NCBI GenBank assembly: GCA_003219415.1
Contig: QHOS01000019.1
Span: 1-64,000 of the forward strand
Origin: Verrucomicrobiota bacterium
Lineage (GTDB): Bacteria; Verrucomicrobiota; Verrucomicrobiia; Chthoniobacterales; UBA10450
Length of the DNA: 64,000 bases
Direction of reading: 5' to 3'
In this document: positions 1 to 9,524 of the stretch, in pieces
How the letters are laid out: each line of letters starts with the position of its first letter
Position numbering within the stretch: position 1 is the first letter of the stretch
Made by a program: the position numbers and the translations under genes
The notes under the pieces: generated by a model
Told to the model about the DNA's origin: nothing
Database searches by the model: none
The model's input: only the letters and a program-made list of their open reading frames with translations

Positions 1-1809
1 GCCTATTCGCACCACCGGCGTGTTGATCATTTGCGAGTGCAAATGTTCCATGACCGCGCAGCCGAAACCGTTGTGCAAAACATGATCTTCGATCGTGCAC
101 ACAACTTCGACACTGCGCGCGAAAAATTCGAGCGTGCCGGTATCCATCGGTTTGATCCATCGCGGATTGATGAGCGCGACGGAAATTCCTTTCTCCTCCA
201 GTTTGCGGGCGGCTTCCTCGGCCACTTCAAACATGTTGCCAAGCCCGAATATTGCCACGTCGCGCCCATGCTGCACGACTTCCGCCTTGCCGATCTCGAG
301 CAGCTTGGGTTCCGGTTTGATTTTTGCGCCTGGCCCCGACCCTCGCGGATAACGAACGGCAATTGGGCCGGAGTTGTAGTGCGCCATGGTCCAAAGCATA
401 TCGACGAACTCGTCCTCATCCTTCGGCTGCATGTGCACCCAATTGGGAATGTGGCGAAGGTACCCAATGTCGAACAAACCGTGATGCGTTGGGCCGTCGT
501 CGCCGCTTAATCCGGCGCGGTCCATGCACAACTTTACATTCAAGTTCTGAATGGCGATGTCGTGGATCGCCATGTCGTAGGCGCGCTGGAAAAATGTGGA
601 GTAAATTGCGAGGAATGGTTGCAGTCCCTGCGTTGCCAACCCGCAGGCGAAAAGCGTGGCATGCTCCTCCGCGATACCGACATCGAAATAGCGGCCGGGA
701 TGCGCCTTGGCGAAATGCGAAAGGCCGGTACCGCTCGGCATTGCGGCGGTGATGGCAACGACCTTTTGATTCGTCTCTGCAAATTTGGCGAGCGTTTTGC
801 CGATAATTTCCGAATACGTCGGCGTAGGCGTTGGCGCAGTCTCGCCGCTCTCGATCTTGTATTTGCCGAGACCGTGGAATTTATCCGGTTGCTTGAGCGC
901 CGGGGCGTATCCCTTGCCTTTCTTGGTGAGAATGTGCAACAACACCGGCTCCTCCTGAGTTTTCAAAAATTCGAATGTCCGGATCAGCAATGGAATATCG
1001 TGTCCGTCAATTGGGCCGTAATAACGCAAGCCCAGCTCCTCGAAGATGACACTCGGCACGAGCAAGCCTTTGACGCTTTCCTCCACTTTGTGCGCGAGGT
1101 GCACGCCGGTTTTCCCAAGAATCGCCTGGACGAAATCGCGAGCCTTATCGTGCAGATGCGCATAAGTCGGATTCGTAACGATGCTATTTAGGTAATTAGC
1201 TATCGCGCCGACGTTTTTCGCGATCGACCACTCATTGTCGTTGAGCACGACTATGAAACGCTTCGTGTGCGCTTTTACATTGTTGAGTGCTTCGTAGCTG
1301 ATCCCGCACGTGAATGCGGCGTCTCCCGCTACCACGATGATGTTCTCGTCCCCACCGCGGAGGTCGCGTCCAACCGCCATACCGAGCGCAGCGGAAAGCG
1401 CCGTCCCCGCATGACCCGCGCCGTAGCAGTCGTGTTCACTCTCAGTGCGCAAAAGAAAACCGTTGAGTCCGCCGAATTGGCGCATCGTATTAAAACGATC
1501 GAGCCGGCCGGTAAACATCTTGTGGACGTAGCCTTGATGACTGACGTCCATAACGAATCGGTCGTGCGGCGTGTTAAAAACCCGGTGCAGGGCAATTGTC
1601 AGTTCAACAACACCGAGATTTGGGCCCAGATGCCCTCCGGTTTGGGATAGGACTCCGATCAGCTCTTCCCGCACGTCCTGTGCGAGTTGGGGCAGATCCT
1701 GTTCGCGCATCGCCTTGATATCAGCGGGCGATTGAATCCTATCGAGCAGACGCGGGGCGGTGGCTGTTGCCTCAGAGGTCTGAGACGAATCAGAAGAGTT
1801 TGATTTCAT
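1..1809 (-). CDS. dxs: 1-deoxy-D-xylulose-5-phosphate synthase, 3' end truncated by window edge
   Basis: Manual translation of the minus strand from ATG at 1809 gives MKSNSSDSSQTSEATATAPRLLDRIQSPADIKAMREQDLPQLAQDVREELIGVLSQTGGHLGPNLGVVELTIALHRVF...; also GDAAFTCG and EHATLFACGLA. Open to base 1; not in the ORF track because its stop lies outside the window. Confidence 0.95.
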   Translation of the reverse strand, partial: MKSNSSDSSQTSEATATAPRLLDRIQSPADIKAMREQDLPQLAQDVREELIGVLSQTGGHLGPNLGVVELTIALHRVFNTPHDRFVMDVSHQGYVHKMFTGRLDRFNTMRQFGGLNGFLLRTESEHDCYGAGHAGTALSAALGMAVGRDLRGGDENIIVVAGDAAFTCGISYEALNNVKAHTKRFIVVLNDNEWSIAKNVGAIANYLNSIVTNPTYAHLHDKARDFVQAILGKTGVHLAHKVEESVKGLLVPSVIFEELGLRYYGPIDGHDIPLLIRTFEFLKTQEEPVLLHILTKKGKGYAPALKQPDKFHGLGKYKIESGETAPTPTPTYSEIIGKTLAKFAETNQKVVAITAAMPSGTGLSHFAKAHPGRYFDVGIAEEHATLFACGLATQGLQPFLAIYSTFFQRAYDMAIHDIAIQNLNVKLCMDRAGLSGDDGPTHHGLFDIGYLRHIPNWVHMQPKDEDEFVDMLWTMAHYNSGPIAVRYPRGSGPGAKIKPEPKLLEIGKAEVVQHGRDVAIFGLGNMFEVAEEAARKLEEKGISVALINPRWIKPMDTGTLEFFARSVEVVCTIEDHVLHNGFGCAVMEHLHSQMINTPVVRIG

Positions 1810-2131
1810 CATTTGTGCTTTCGGATTCATTGACGCCTTCGGTCGGAGCAGCCGGCTCGGGTGTAGGCTCGAAATCCTTAACTATCGCCTTTCCTGCACT
1901 GTTGCGAGCTATGATTTCGATCTTTTGCTCTGCCTTCGCAAGTCGTTCCTGACAAACCTTTACCAGATTCATTCCCTCTTCGTAGCGTACGATTAGATCC
2001 TCGAGCGGGAGTTTGCCGGATTCCATTTGCTCGACAATTTTTTCGAGCCGATCCATCGCGCCCTCAAAGTTAAGCTCTGTTTCGCGCGATTTCGGTTTGC
2101 TGCTCATGGGGAAAACGGAGGAATTAAGCAC
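1790..2131 (-). CDS. xseB: Exodeoxyribonuclease VII small subunit (start may be internal Met at 2107)
   Basis: NFEGAMDRLEKIVEQMESGKLPLEDLIVRYEEGMNLVKVCQERLAKAEQKIE is the XseB signature; overlaps the dxs start. Confidence 0.92.
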   Translation of the reverse strand: MLNSSVFPMSSKPKSRETELNFEGAMDRLEKIVEQMESGKLPLEDLIVRYEEGMNLVKVCQERLAKAEQKIEIIARNSAGKAIVKDFEPTPEPAAPTEGVNESESTNDEIKLF

Positions 2132-2274
2132 AGCTTAGCCAGGAGAAAAGGGGCGACTTACGCGGTGCACCCGCCAAGAACGGAGCGAATTGCAGCTTTA
2201 AGGCCTTTAAACGACACACCAAATAAGCATTCGCGTCAATTCAAAGCGCGGCCGAATATTTCCGCTCTGCATCC

Positions 2275-3000
2275 ATGAAAAGAATGCCGGCAATTTCGCG
2301 TTTGTGGTGGCGTCGACCTGAGGATACGAATCGAGCCGAGTTATCGCCCGGGCCATCCTATCACGGGACGTGGGACGCGGTCGCACGTTTCGCGGCTGAA
2401 ATTCGGGCCAGCAATTTCATGGCTGAGATGATCCGCCGCCGCGATGGGTACGGCAGCGAAGGTGTGATGGGAGCGCTCGATTGCGCGACGCTTTATGGAT
2501 TGACGCGTTGGCTCCGGCCGGCGGCGATCGTGGAGTCCGGAGGATATATTGGAATGTCGTCGGCCTTTATCTTGAAAGCGCTTGCTGACGAAAAGCTCAC
2601 AGCGGCCAAACTGTACAGCATTGAATTGAGCCAGGAATGCGACCAAGGCGCTTTGATTCCGGATGAATTGCGATCCGTTCCAGGCGGTTTCGTGCCGATG
2701 CGCGGCAAAATCGAAGATTTCCTTAAGCGCAACGCGCTCCCTTCATCCGTCGACATGTTTCTGCACGACAGCTCGCATAGCTATCGGCACATGCTCTGGG
2801 AGTTTCGCCAATTTTGGCCGCGACTACGCGACGGCGGATTGCTCGTGTCGCACGACGTACAGATGAACGCGGCTTTTCCCGAATTCGTAGCCAAAACTTA
2901 TGCGCACGATAAAAACACCGGACGCCGCGACGCGCAGCGGACATCACATTATGAATGGGGACGCTGGGGTTATATCGGCTTCGCAATTAAGAAAGGCTAA
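2275..3000 (+). CDS. Class I SAM-dependent methyltransferase-like protein
   Basis: VESGGYIGMSSAFIL motif I-like, DMFLHDSSHSYRHMLWEF..WPRLRDGGLLVSHDV typical of Methyltransf_24-type proteins. Confidence 0.65.
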   Translation: MKRMPAISRLWWRRPEDTNRAELSPGPSYHGTWDAVARFAAEIRASNFMAEMIRRRDGYGSEGVMGALDCATLYGLTRWLRPAAIVESGGYIGMSSAFILKALADEKLTAAKLYSIELSQECDQGALIPDELRSVPGGFVPMRGKIEDFLKRNALPSSVDMFLHDSSHSYRHMLWEFRQFWPRLRDGGLLVSHDVQMNAAFPEFVAKTYAHDKNTGRRDAQRTSHYEWGRWGYIGFAIKKG

Positions 3001-3011
3001 CTTTTCCGTTA

Positions 3012-3566
3012 CTAAAGCAGGCGTTTTCTGTTCGCCGATCCTGCGATTAGCTTTTCCAATCGCTTCAGCCGCGTCGCCTCCTGTTTTGCACTCACGATCC
3101 ACCACCCGATTGCTTTTCGATATGAGGGCGGCTGAGCGTAAAAGAAATCCCATGCGGCTTTGTTTTGCCTCAGCCTTTTCTCGTAAGGCGCATCGAGATT
3201 GGCGCTCCTTTGTTCGTATGAATAAATCCCCGACTTATTTTCTTTTCGCGCATTAAACGCGGCCATGCCGGGGGGCTTCATCAAACCTTTCTCGCTCAAT
3301 TCTCGTGCGCGCTTGATGTTGACCGCGCTCCAAATGCTTCCGCGTCTTCGTGGCGTAAATCGACTGGTGTAACGCAGATCATCAACGCTCTTGCGGATGC
3401 CATCGATCCAGCCAAAGCAGAGCGCTTCATCCACCGACTCTGGCCACGTGATGCTCGGCTGCCGTGAGCTCTTTTTATAATACCCAACCCATAATTCTTG
3501 GGTGATAGCATGATTCTTCTCCATCCATCTGCGAAAATCGTGTGCTGATTTGAAGTATTTAATCTT
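3012..3566 (-). CDS. YdeI/OmdA family protein
   Basis: KSAHDFRRWMEKNHAITQELWVGYYKKSSRQPSITWPESVDEALCFGWIDGIRKSVDD..YTSRFTPRRRGSIWSAVNIKRARELSEKGLMKPPG; internal Met at 3566 is the likely start. Confidence 0.8.
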   Translation of the reverse strand, partial: KIKYFKSAHDFRRWMEKNHAITQELWVGYYKKSSRQPSITWPESVDEALCFGWIDGIRKSVDDLRYTSRFTPRRRGSIWSAVNIKRARELSEKGLMKPPGMAAFNARKENKSGIYSYEQRSANLDAPYEKRLRQNKAAWDFFYAQPPSYRKAIGWWIVSAKQEATRLKRLEKLIAGSANRKRLL

Positions 3567-3656
3567 CATCGCAGCCGATCTCATCATGCCGAGCGAAAGA
3601 TCAAGAACTCGCGCGCTACGCGAGCCAGCACTGCGATCACGCATTCACGAGGATGG

Positions 3657-4034
3657 TTAACCGATTTGCTTCTTGTAAGCTTTCGCGTCTTTCAACTGTT
3701 TGAGATCATCGGCGTTATCGAGTTTGAGAACGAAAATCCAGCCCTGGCCGTAGGGTTCGCGGTTGATCAGCGCCGGGTCTGCTTCGAGTGCTTTATTGAC
3801 TTCCACGACCGTTCCTTTCACCGGCGCGTAGATGTCGCTCGCTGCCTTCACTGATTCGACAACCGCGATCGCTTCTTTGGCGTTCGCTTGCCGATCCATC
3901 TTCGGGAGCTCGACGTAAACCACGTCGGTCAATTCAGATTGGGCGTGATCGGTAACGCCGACACGGACGTTGTCGCCTTCGCGTTTAATCCATTCGTGTG
4001 ATTCGGTGTAGAGCAGTTCGTCAGGAACATTCAT
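3657..4034 (-). CDS. gcvH: Glycine cleavage system H protein
   Basis: YTESHEWIKREGDNVRVGVTDHAQSELTDVVYVELP..VESVKAASDIYAPVKGTVVEVN (lipoyl Lys region); ATG at 4034 overlaps the gcvT stop. Confidence 0.97.
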   Translation of the reverse strand: MNVPDELLYTESHEWIKREGDNVRVGVTDHAQSELTDVVYVELPKMDRQANAKEAIAVVESVKAASDIYAPVKGTVVEVNKALEADPALINREPYGQGWIFVLKLDNADDLKQLKDAKAYKKQIG

Positions 4035-5179
4035 GTTTTTTTGTAGAGCGGTTTCTTTTCTATGGTGGCTGGGAACTTTTGTCCGCGTATTTCGATATCG
4101 ATTCGGGCGCCGATTTTCGCGCGCGCCGTCGAGACATACGCCATGCCCACGCCCCAGTTCAAGCTCGGAGAAAGGGTGCCGCTTGTTACTTCGCCGATGC
4201 GCTCGTCGTTCTCGAAGACGGCGTAATGCGGTCGCGGCGGAGGTCCTTTTTCTTTCATTCGAAATGGCACGAGCTTTTCGCGCGTTCCTTTTTCTTTTGT
4301 TTCGAGCAAAACGTCGCGTCCGATGAAGTTTGATTTTGTCAGATCGACAAAGAATCCCAGCCCTGCCTCGATCGGATTTCGTTCTGGGGACAGGTCGGAG
4401 CCGTTCAGCGGGTAGCACATTTCGAGGCGCAACGTGTCGCGCGAACCGAGACCGCTGGGCTTAATACCGAATGGCCTGCCTTTTTCGAGCGAGGCGTTCC
4501 AAAACTTCCCCGCATCCGGCGCGCGAAAGAAAACTTCAATACCGTCCTCACCCGTGTACCCAGTGCGAGCGACGGAGACAGTCGTCCCATCGAATCGAAA
4601 ATCGGTAATCGAATTTCGCGGCGGAAGATTAATACCCGCACCGAACAGCGCGTGAAACAACTCGGCGATCCGCGGACCTTGAATGGCGACTCCGCCAAAA
4701 TTCGCGCTGCGATTTGTGATCTCACAAACAGCGGCGGTCTTCAGTCCGCCGCTGGGGCGATCAGGAGATCGTCCCTCCTTGAGATGCTTTTGTAGCCAAG
4801 CGAAATCTTCATCTGTCCGTGCCGCATTGACGACCAGCAGAAATTTCTGCTCGCCGATCCGATAAACGATCAGGTCGTCAATGATACCGCCGCTCTCATT
4901 CAACAGAAAGGTGTATTGACCCGTGCCAACATCGAGCTTGCCGACGTTATTTGTGAGCATGGTATTGAGCCATTCGTTCGCGTCTCTTCCCTCCACAATC
5001 AATTGTCCCATGTGCGAAATATCAAAGATGCCGATGTTGTTTCGCACCGCTTGATGTTCCTCGACGATGCTCGTGTATTGCACCGGCATGAGCCACCCCC
5101 CGAAAGGAACCATTCTCGCACCAAGCCGGACATGTTCTTCGTAAAGCGGTGTCTTTTTTGGCGCAATAGGTTCGCTCAC
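4031..5179 (-). CDS. gcvT: Aminomethyltransferase (glycine cleavage T protein); start GTG 5179 or ATG 5209
   Basis: LYEEHVRLGARMVPFGGWLMPVQY, FDISHMGQ, GYTGEDGIEVF, GLGSRDTLRLE, EVTSGTLSPSL. Confidence 0.96.
   Translation of the reverse strand: MSEPIAPKKTPLYEEHVRLGARMVPFGGWLMPVQYTSIVEEHQAVRNNIGIFDISHMGQLIVEGRDANEWLNTMLTNNVGKLDVGTGQYTFLLNESGGIIDDLIVYRIGEQKFLLVVNAARTDEDFAWLQKHLKEGRSPDRPSGGLKTAAVCEITNRSANFGGVAIQGPRIAELFHALFGAGINLPPRNSITDFRFDGTTVSVARTGYTGEDGIEVFFRAPDAGKFWNASLEKGRPFGIKPSGLGSRDTLRLEMCYPLNGSDLSPERNPIEAGLGFFVDLTKSNFIGRDVLLETKEKGTREKLVPFRMKEKGPPPRPHYAVFENDERIGEVTSGTLSPSLNWGVGMAYVSTARAKIGARIDIEIRGQKFPATIEKKPLYKKT
4729..4778. repeat. Double palindrome inside gcvT (in-frame inserted repeat candidate)
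   Basis: cagcggcgg-tcttcagt-ccgccgctg followed by gggcgatc-agga-gatcgtcc; encodes the extra segment RSPDRPSGGLKTAA. Confidence 0.7.
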
Positions 5180-5358
5180 GCGCCAAAGTAAGCAGTGCAG
5201 CGATTGCATGCAAAGGTGGATCGGCGTCTCTGAAGACGATGGCGGAGGATTCGCCAAAGCCGCAAATGTCAGGCGGCAAAGCTGCATTTATTGCCATCGC
5301 GTTGAGGACAACGCGATCCACCTTGCGCGCAAACTGCGCGCCTTTACCGTGCGTCGCG

Positions 5359-6150
5359 ATGACTTGGCTCGACAAACTCGAACGGCGCCTCGGTTTTCTC
5401 GCTATCCCGGGGTTGATGCGGATCGTTGTCGCTTTTAACGCGCTCGTTTTTCTGTTGGTTCGTTTGAACCCTGGTTTTCGTCTCGTGGTCGATCTCGATC
5501 CCGGGCGGATTCGCCACGGCGAAGTCTGGCGACTAATCACCTATATTTTTCTTCCACAGACCGACAGTTTTTTGTGGGTCTTCCTTCTCCTCTGGTTTCT
5601 CTGGTTCATCGGTGAAGGCCTTGAACAGGCGTGGGGAGCGTTTCGCCTCACGCTTTATTTCATCGTCGGAATGATCGGCACGACAGTCGCCGCATTTTTC
5701 TTCGGAGCGCGTTTTTCCAACTCAATGTTGTACGCGTCCTTGTTCTTCGCTTTTGCCCGGTTCTATCCCGATCAAGTGATCTATCTTTTTTTCGTTTTGC
5801 CGGCGAAAATCAAATGGATCGCCTGGGTCTCGGCAGCGTTCTTATTGTTTGGCTTTGTTGTCGGCACGAATTCCTATCGCATGGCGCTGGTGGCTGCGAT
5901 GGCCAATTATTTGATCTTTTTCGGTCCAGAAATTATTCACGATGCTCGGCATCGCGGCGAAGTCTCGGCGCGACGAAGCCGCTACGCACGGAGTTCTCGA
6001 AGTGAAGCCGAGCCACTCCATAAATGCTCCGTGTGCGGCGCGACCGAATTGAGCGATCCAAACCTTGATTTTCGCGTGGCCCGCGACGGCGAGGAATATT
6101 GCATGGCGCATTTACCGAAGGCAGCAACGCCGGCGCGGGAGACTTTGTAG
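5359..6150 (+). CDS. Rhomboid-like multi-pass membrane protein with a C-terminal Cys-containing tail
   Basis: GEVWRLITYIFLPQTDSFLWVFLLLWFLWFIGEGLEQAWGAFRLTLYFIVGMIGTT hydrophobic, rhomboid/Der-like layout; CSVCGATE near C-terminus. Confidence 0.6.
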   Translation: MTWLDKLERRLGFLAIPGLMRIVVAFNALVFLLVRLNPGFRLVVDLDPGRIRHGEVWRLITYIFLPQTDSFLWVFLLLWFLWFIGEGLEQAWGAFRLTLYFIVGMIGTTVAAFFFGARFSNSMLYASLFFAFARFYPDQVIYLFFVLPAKIKWIAWVSAAFLLFGFVVGTNSYRMALVAAMANYLIFFGPEIIHDARHRGEVSARRSRYARSSRSEAEPLHKCSVCGATELSDPNLDFRVARDGEEYCMAHLPKAATPARETL

Positions 6151-6201
6151 CCGCCTCGCTGTGTCGAGGCGTTAATCGCCTTGACTCAGCGCGGTCGCTA
6201 C
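6147..6201. repeat. Dispersed imperfect palindrome (gtagcYgcctcgctgtg family)
   Basis: gtagccgcctcgctg...cagcgcggtcgctac; related copy at 23571-23655. Confidence 0.6.
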
Positions 6202-6223
6202 AACGCGGCTTGACCAGAAATCG

Positions 6224-7060
6224 TTGGGCATGAAACTAAGCGCGATGACAGATAAGAACACAGCGCTGGTACCCGAGGTAGGCTGGCATTGTTTGCATTT
6301 ATATTACCGGATCGAGTACGGCCAATGGCAATTACTCAGCCGTGACGAACAAAATGCGGCAAAGACAAATCTGTCGTCGCTCGTGCAGGAAGTTCGCGCG
6401 ATGGAGTCAACCCAATTGCTTACGCTTAGCATGGTCACGCCGAAAGCCGAGATCGGTTTCATGTTGATCACGCCCGACCTGCATAATGCCAACAAAATTG
6501 AAAAGCGTCTCTCGCTCTCGTTAGGCGCGGACGTACTAAGTCCGGTTTACAGTTATGTGTCGCTTACGGAGGAAAGCGAATACGCCACAAGCGAAGACGA
6601 ATACGCGCAGACGCTTGAGCCCAGTGTGCGGAACGATCAAGCAAAACTCGATCAAGCCTTGGCAGCATTTCGCGAGCGAATGAAACATTACCGGCAGGAG
6701 CGCGTTTATCCGACACTGCCCGATTGGCCGGTTGTTTGCTTTTATAACATGAGCAAACGGCGGGGAGAGCAGCGCAATTGGTATGCCCTGCCGTATGACG
6801 AGCGCCGCAAACTGATGAAAGGACACGCCGCGGTTGGACGCGAGTTCGCCGGCAAGGTGAAACAGCTCATCACGGGTTCGACCGGCCTCGACGACGCGGA
6901 ATGGGGCGTGACTCTGTTTGCGCGCGATACATTTCAGATCAAAGCGATCGTTTACAAAATGCGTTTCGATCCCGTCAGCGCAGAGTACGCGGATTTCGGC
7001 GAATTTTACATCGGCATTCAATTGCCACTGGACGAATTGTTCCGGCGATTGCAGCTGTAG
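6224..7060 (+). CDS. chdC: Chlorite dismutase-like / coproheme decarboxylase (HemQ)
   Basis: Family signature RNWYALPYDERRKLMKGHAAVGREFAGKVKQLITGSTGLDDAEWGVTLFARDTFQIKAIVYKMRFDPVSAEYADFGEFYIG. Confidence 0.88.
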   Translation: MGMKLSAMTDKNTALVPEVGWHCLHLYYRIEYGQWQLLSRDEQNAAKTNLSSLVQEVRAMESTQLLTLSMVTPKAEIGFMLITPDLHNANKIEKRLSLSLGADVLSPVYSYVSLTEESEYATSEDEYAQTLEPSVRNDQAKLDQALAAFRERMKHYRQERVYPTLPDWPVVCFYNMSKRRGEQRNWYALPYDERRKLMKGHAAVGREFAGKVKQLITGSTGLDDAEWGVTLFARDTFQIKAIVYKMRFDPVSAEYADFGEFYIGIQLPLDELFRRLQL

Positions 7061-7148
7061 CAATGTTCCTCTCCCTCTTCCTCCCAGTCTTACTCGTTGT
7101 CCGGGGCTGCGCTGAGATTAAGATGCAGAGGAAGAGGAAGGTTCTTTC

Positions 7149-7233
7149 GGATGGGTGACAGAGCGGTTGATTGTGCACGCCTGGAAAGCGTGTGTGCCGA
7201 AAGGCACCGGGGGTTCGAATCCCCCCCCATCCG
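7149..7233 (+). tRNA. tRNA-Ser (anticodon GGA)
   Basis: Acceptor ggatggg/cccatcc, anticodon stem cacgc/gcgtg with loop ctGGAaa, variable arm typical of Ser, T-loop ttcgaat. Confidence 0.95.
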
Positions 7234-7275
7234 CGGTTGATCTCTTGGGCTTGCTCCTACTCTCAGTGGTTAACG

Positions 7276-7956
7276 CTAACCTGCCCGTTGTTCCACCACT
7301 TGTAATTCCTGCCGCAACTTGACGACGCTCCCGTTTGGGAGAACACCTCGAAAGTTTACGCTGGGATAAATCATGCAATCGCGGCCGATGACCGAGCCGG
7401 GATTGATCACTGCGTTGCAACCGATCTCCGACCGATCGCCAACAATAGCGCCAAATTTCCTGAGTCCTGTCGGAATGTGGCCATCGGCTGCTACGATCGC
7501 GATTTCGCCGTGATCCAGCTTTACGTTTGAGAGAATCACGCCCGCTCCGAGATGGGCGTGATGGCCAATGATCGAATCACCCACGTAATTGAAGTGCGGC
7601 ACCTGCACTTCATCGAAAAGGATGGAATTTTTGAATTCGCACGAGTTGCCCATGACTACACCGTTGCCGACGATCACGTTTTCGCGCACGTAACAACCGC
7701 TGCGAATGTGGCAGTTTTCGCCGATCCACGCCGGGCCTTTCAACACGGCGCCCTGTTCAACGACCGTTCCTCTGCCAATAAAAACATGGTTGCTGATAAA
7801 TGGTTTGCCCATCAGCTCGGCCAGGATTGCAGGCTTGAGACGAAATTGCAGGTAACTGGCGATTTGTTTGAGCGCATCCCAGACATGATTCTGGTTTTCG
7901 AACAACTTCGGGTGAGCCGTGTGTTCGAGATCGAGAAAATCGGCGGGCGCAAACAT
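7276..7956 (-). CDS. Left-handed beta-helix (hexapeptide) acyl/nucleotidyltransferase-like protein
   Basis: IGRGTVVEQGAVLKGPAWIGENCHIRSGCYVRENVIVGNGVVMGNSCEFKNSI hexapeptide repeats; start Met at 7956 (MFAPADFLDLEHT). Confidence 0.82.
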   Translation of the reverse strand: MFAPADFLDLEHTAHPKLFENQNHVWDALKQIASYLQFRLKPAILAELMGKPFISNHVFIGRGTVVEQGAVLKGPAWIGENCHIRSGCYVRENVIVGNGVVMGNSCEFKNSILFDEVQVPHFNYVGDSIIGHHAHLGAGVILSNVKLDHGEIAIVAADGHIPTGLRKFGAIVGDRSEIGCNAVINPGSVIGRDCMIYPSVNFRGVLPNGSVVKLRQELQVVEQRAG

Positions 7957-8017
7957 CTTCAGCAGTGAAGATGGCCAATCACTCCCTCCGTTGCGAGCGC
8001 TTTTTGTGACGCGTGCC

Positions 8018-9442
8018 TTACCCAGAGCTCGTGCGCGGGGTGAGTTTTTGGCCTTCTTTCGTATCGCGCACCTCCCAGCCCAGCGCGGAAATTTGATCCC
8101 GCAGTTCATCGCTTCGTTTCCAATGTTTTTCGCGTCGCGCGTTCTGCCGCTCCTCTCCGAGTTGCGCCACTTCGGCCGGTACTGCGACCTCCGACTCGCT
8201 TTCGAGTTCGAGAACAGTGTTGATTCGGCTCCACCAATTGAGCCATGCGTTTGCCGTCGCGCCGTCGAGTTTATTTTCGTCCATCGCACGATTCGTTTCG
8301 CGAATCGATTCGAACAGGAATCCCAGCGCCGCGGAAATGTTCAGATCGTCGTCCAGCGCATTCTCGAAGTCGGGTTCAATTGAACGTTGAACGTTCGGTG
8401 TTGAGCGTTGGACGTTTTCTTCTTTTGCGATTTCCCGGAGTCGCGCGAGCCATTCATCAATTCGACCTAACGATTCGCGCGCCTCTTTCATTCCCTCCCA
8501 GGTAAAATTGAGCGGCACTCGATAATGCACACGCAACAGCGCATAGCGAAGCTCGCGCCCGGTGTAACCTTTCGCGAGGACATCCGGCACGGTATAAAAG
8601 TTGCCTAACGACTTCGCCATTTTCTGGCCATCGACCAGCAAATGCGCGCAATGCAGCCAGTAACGGACGAATTTTTTTCCGGTCACGCCTTCGCTTTGTG
8701 CGATTTCCGCTTCGTGATGCGGGAAGATATTATCGACGCCGCCGCAATGGATATCGATCTGATCACCCAACAACGCAGTCGCCATCGCGCTGCACTCGAT
8801 GTGCCAGCCGGGCCGGCCCGGTCCCCATGGCGAGGCCCATTTTACGTCGCCGTCTTCTTCGTCCCACGCTTTCCACAGCGCGAAATCCCCGATGTGTTCC
8901 TTGTCGTATTCGTCATGCTTCACGCGTCCTGTCGATTGCAATTGAGTGAGATCGAAGTGCGCGAGCTTGCCGTAATTCGGAAATTTGTTGATACGAAAAT
9001 AAACTGATTTGTCGTCCGCCTGGTAAGCCAGGCCGCGTGCAATAAGCTCGCGGATCATGTCGATCATCCTATCGACGTAACGCTGGTTGGTGGCAGCAGG
9101 GAATTCATCTGCGCGTTTGATCCGCAACGTCTCGGAATCTTCAACGAACGCCTGTTTGAATTGCTCGGTGAATTTCGCCAGCGGCACCTTTGCTTCCCGC
9201 GCGCCGCGAATCGTCTTGTCATCTACATCGGTGATGTTCATCACCCGATGCACCTTGTAACCGCGCAGCTCCAGATGACGCTGAAGCAAATCCTCGAAGA
9301 TGTAAGCGCGAAAATTTCCGATGTGTGCGCGGCTATAGACGGTTGGCCCGCAAGTGTAGATGCTGACTGCGTGCCCGGCCGAATCGCGCGCTTCGAACTC
9401 TTCGATCCTGCGCGAGTAGGTGTTAAAGAAGCGCATTGTCAT
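8018..9442 (-). CDS. cysS: Cysteinyl-tRNA synthetase (start 9442 or 9436)
   Basis: IYTCGPTVYSRAHIGNFRAYIFEDLLQR, GWHIECSAMA, GVDNIFPHHEAEIAQSE, KMAKSLGN. Confidence 0.97.
   Translation of the reverse strand: MTMRFFNTYSRRIEEFEARDSAGHAVSIYTCGPTVYSRAHIGNFRAYIFEDLLQRHLELRGYKVHRVMNITDVDDKTIRGAREAKVPLAKFTEQFKQAFVEDSETLRIKRADEFPAATNQRYVDRMIDMIRELIARGLAYQADDKSVYFRINKFPNYGKLAHFDLTQLQSTGRVKHDEYDKEHIGDFALWKAWDEEDGDVKWASPWGPGRPGWHIECSAMATALLGDQIDIHCGGVDNIFPHHEAEIAQSEGVTGKKFVRYWLHCAHLLVDGQKMAKSLGNFYTVPDVLAKGYTGRELRYALLRVHYRVPLNFTWEGMKEARESLGRIDEWLARLREIAKEENVQRSTPNVQRSIEPDFENALDDDLNISAALGFLFESIRETNRAMDENKLDGATANAWLNWWSRINTVLELESESEVAVPAEVAQLGEERQNARREKHWKRSDELRDQISALGWEVRDTKEGQKLTPRTSSG
8378..8417. repeat. 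Heptameric short tandem repeat inside cysS
   Basis: ttgaacg|ttgaacg|ttcggtg|ttgagcg|ttggacg; encodes NVQRSTPNVQRS in the CysRS linker. Confidence 0.8.
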
Positions 9443-9519
9443 GTCGAGCGAACTCGAGACATCTCTCGATTAATAGATAAGAGATTCCTCGATCCGCTGC
9501 GCTCCGCTCGGAATGACAA
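9437..9519. repeat. Dispersed inverted-repeat element, copy 1
   Basis: ttgtcatgtcgagc...gctcggaatgacaa termini with internal agagattcctcga; second copy at 11011-11095. Confidence 0.85.
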
Positions 9520-9524
9520 ACGAT

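Noticed and set aside
27-1650. ORF-track entries across 27-1650 on both strands (e.g. 562..1191 +)
   Set aside because: They lie over or antisense to dxs, whose minus-strand frame is open through base 1 and matches DXS motifs; none has a recognisable domain.
5180-5358. Glycine riboswitch upstream of gcvT
   Set aside because: I could not identify the conserved tandem aptamer core in this short divergent region; a covariance-model search would be needed.
7118-7420. 100-aa minus-strand ORF
   Set aside because: Runs antisense through the tRNA-Ser gene and its peptide has no recognisable family.
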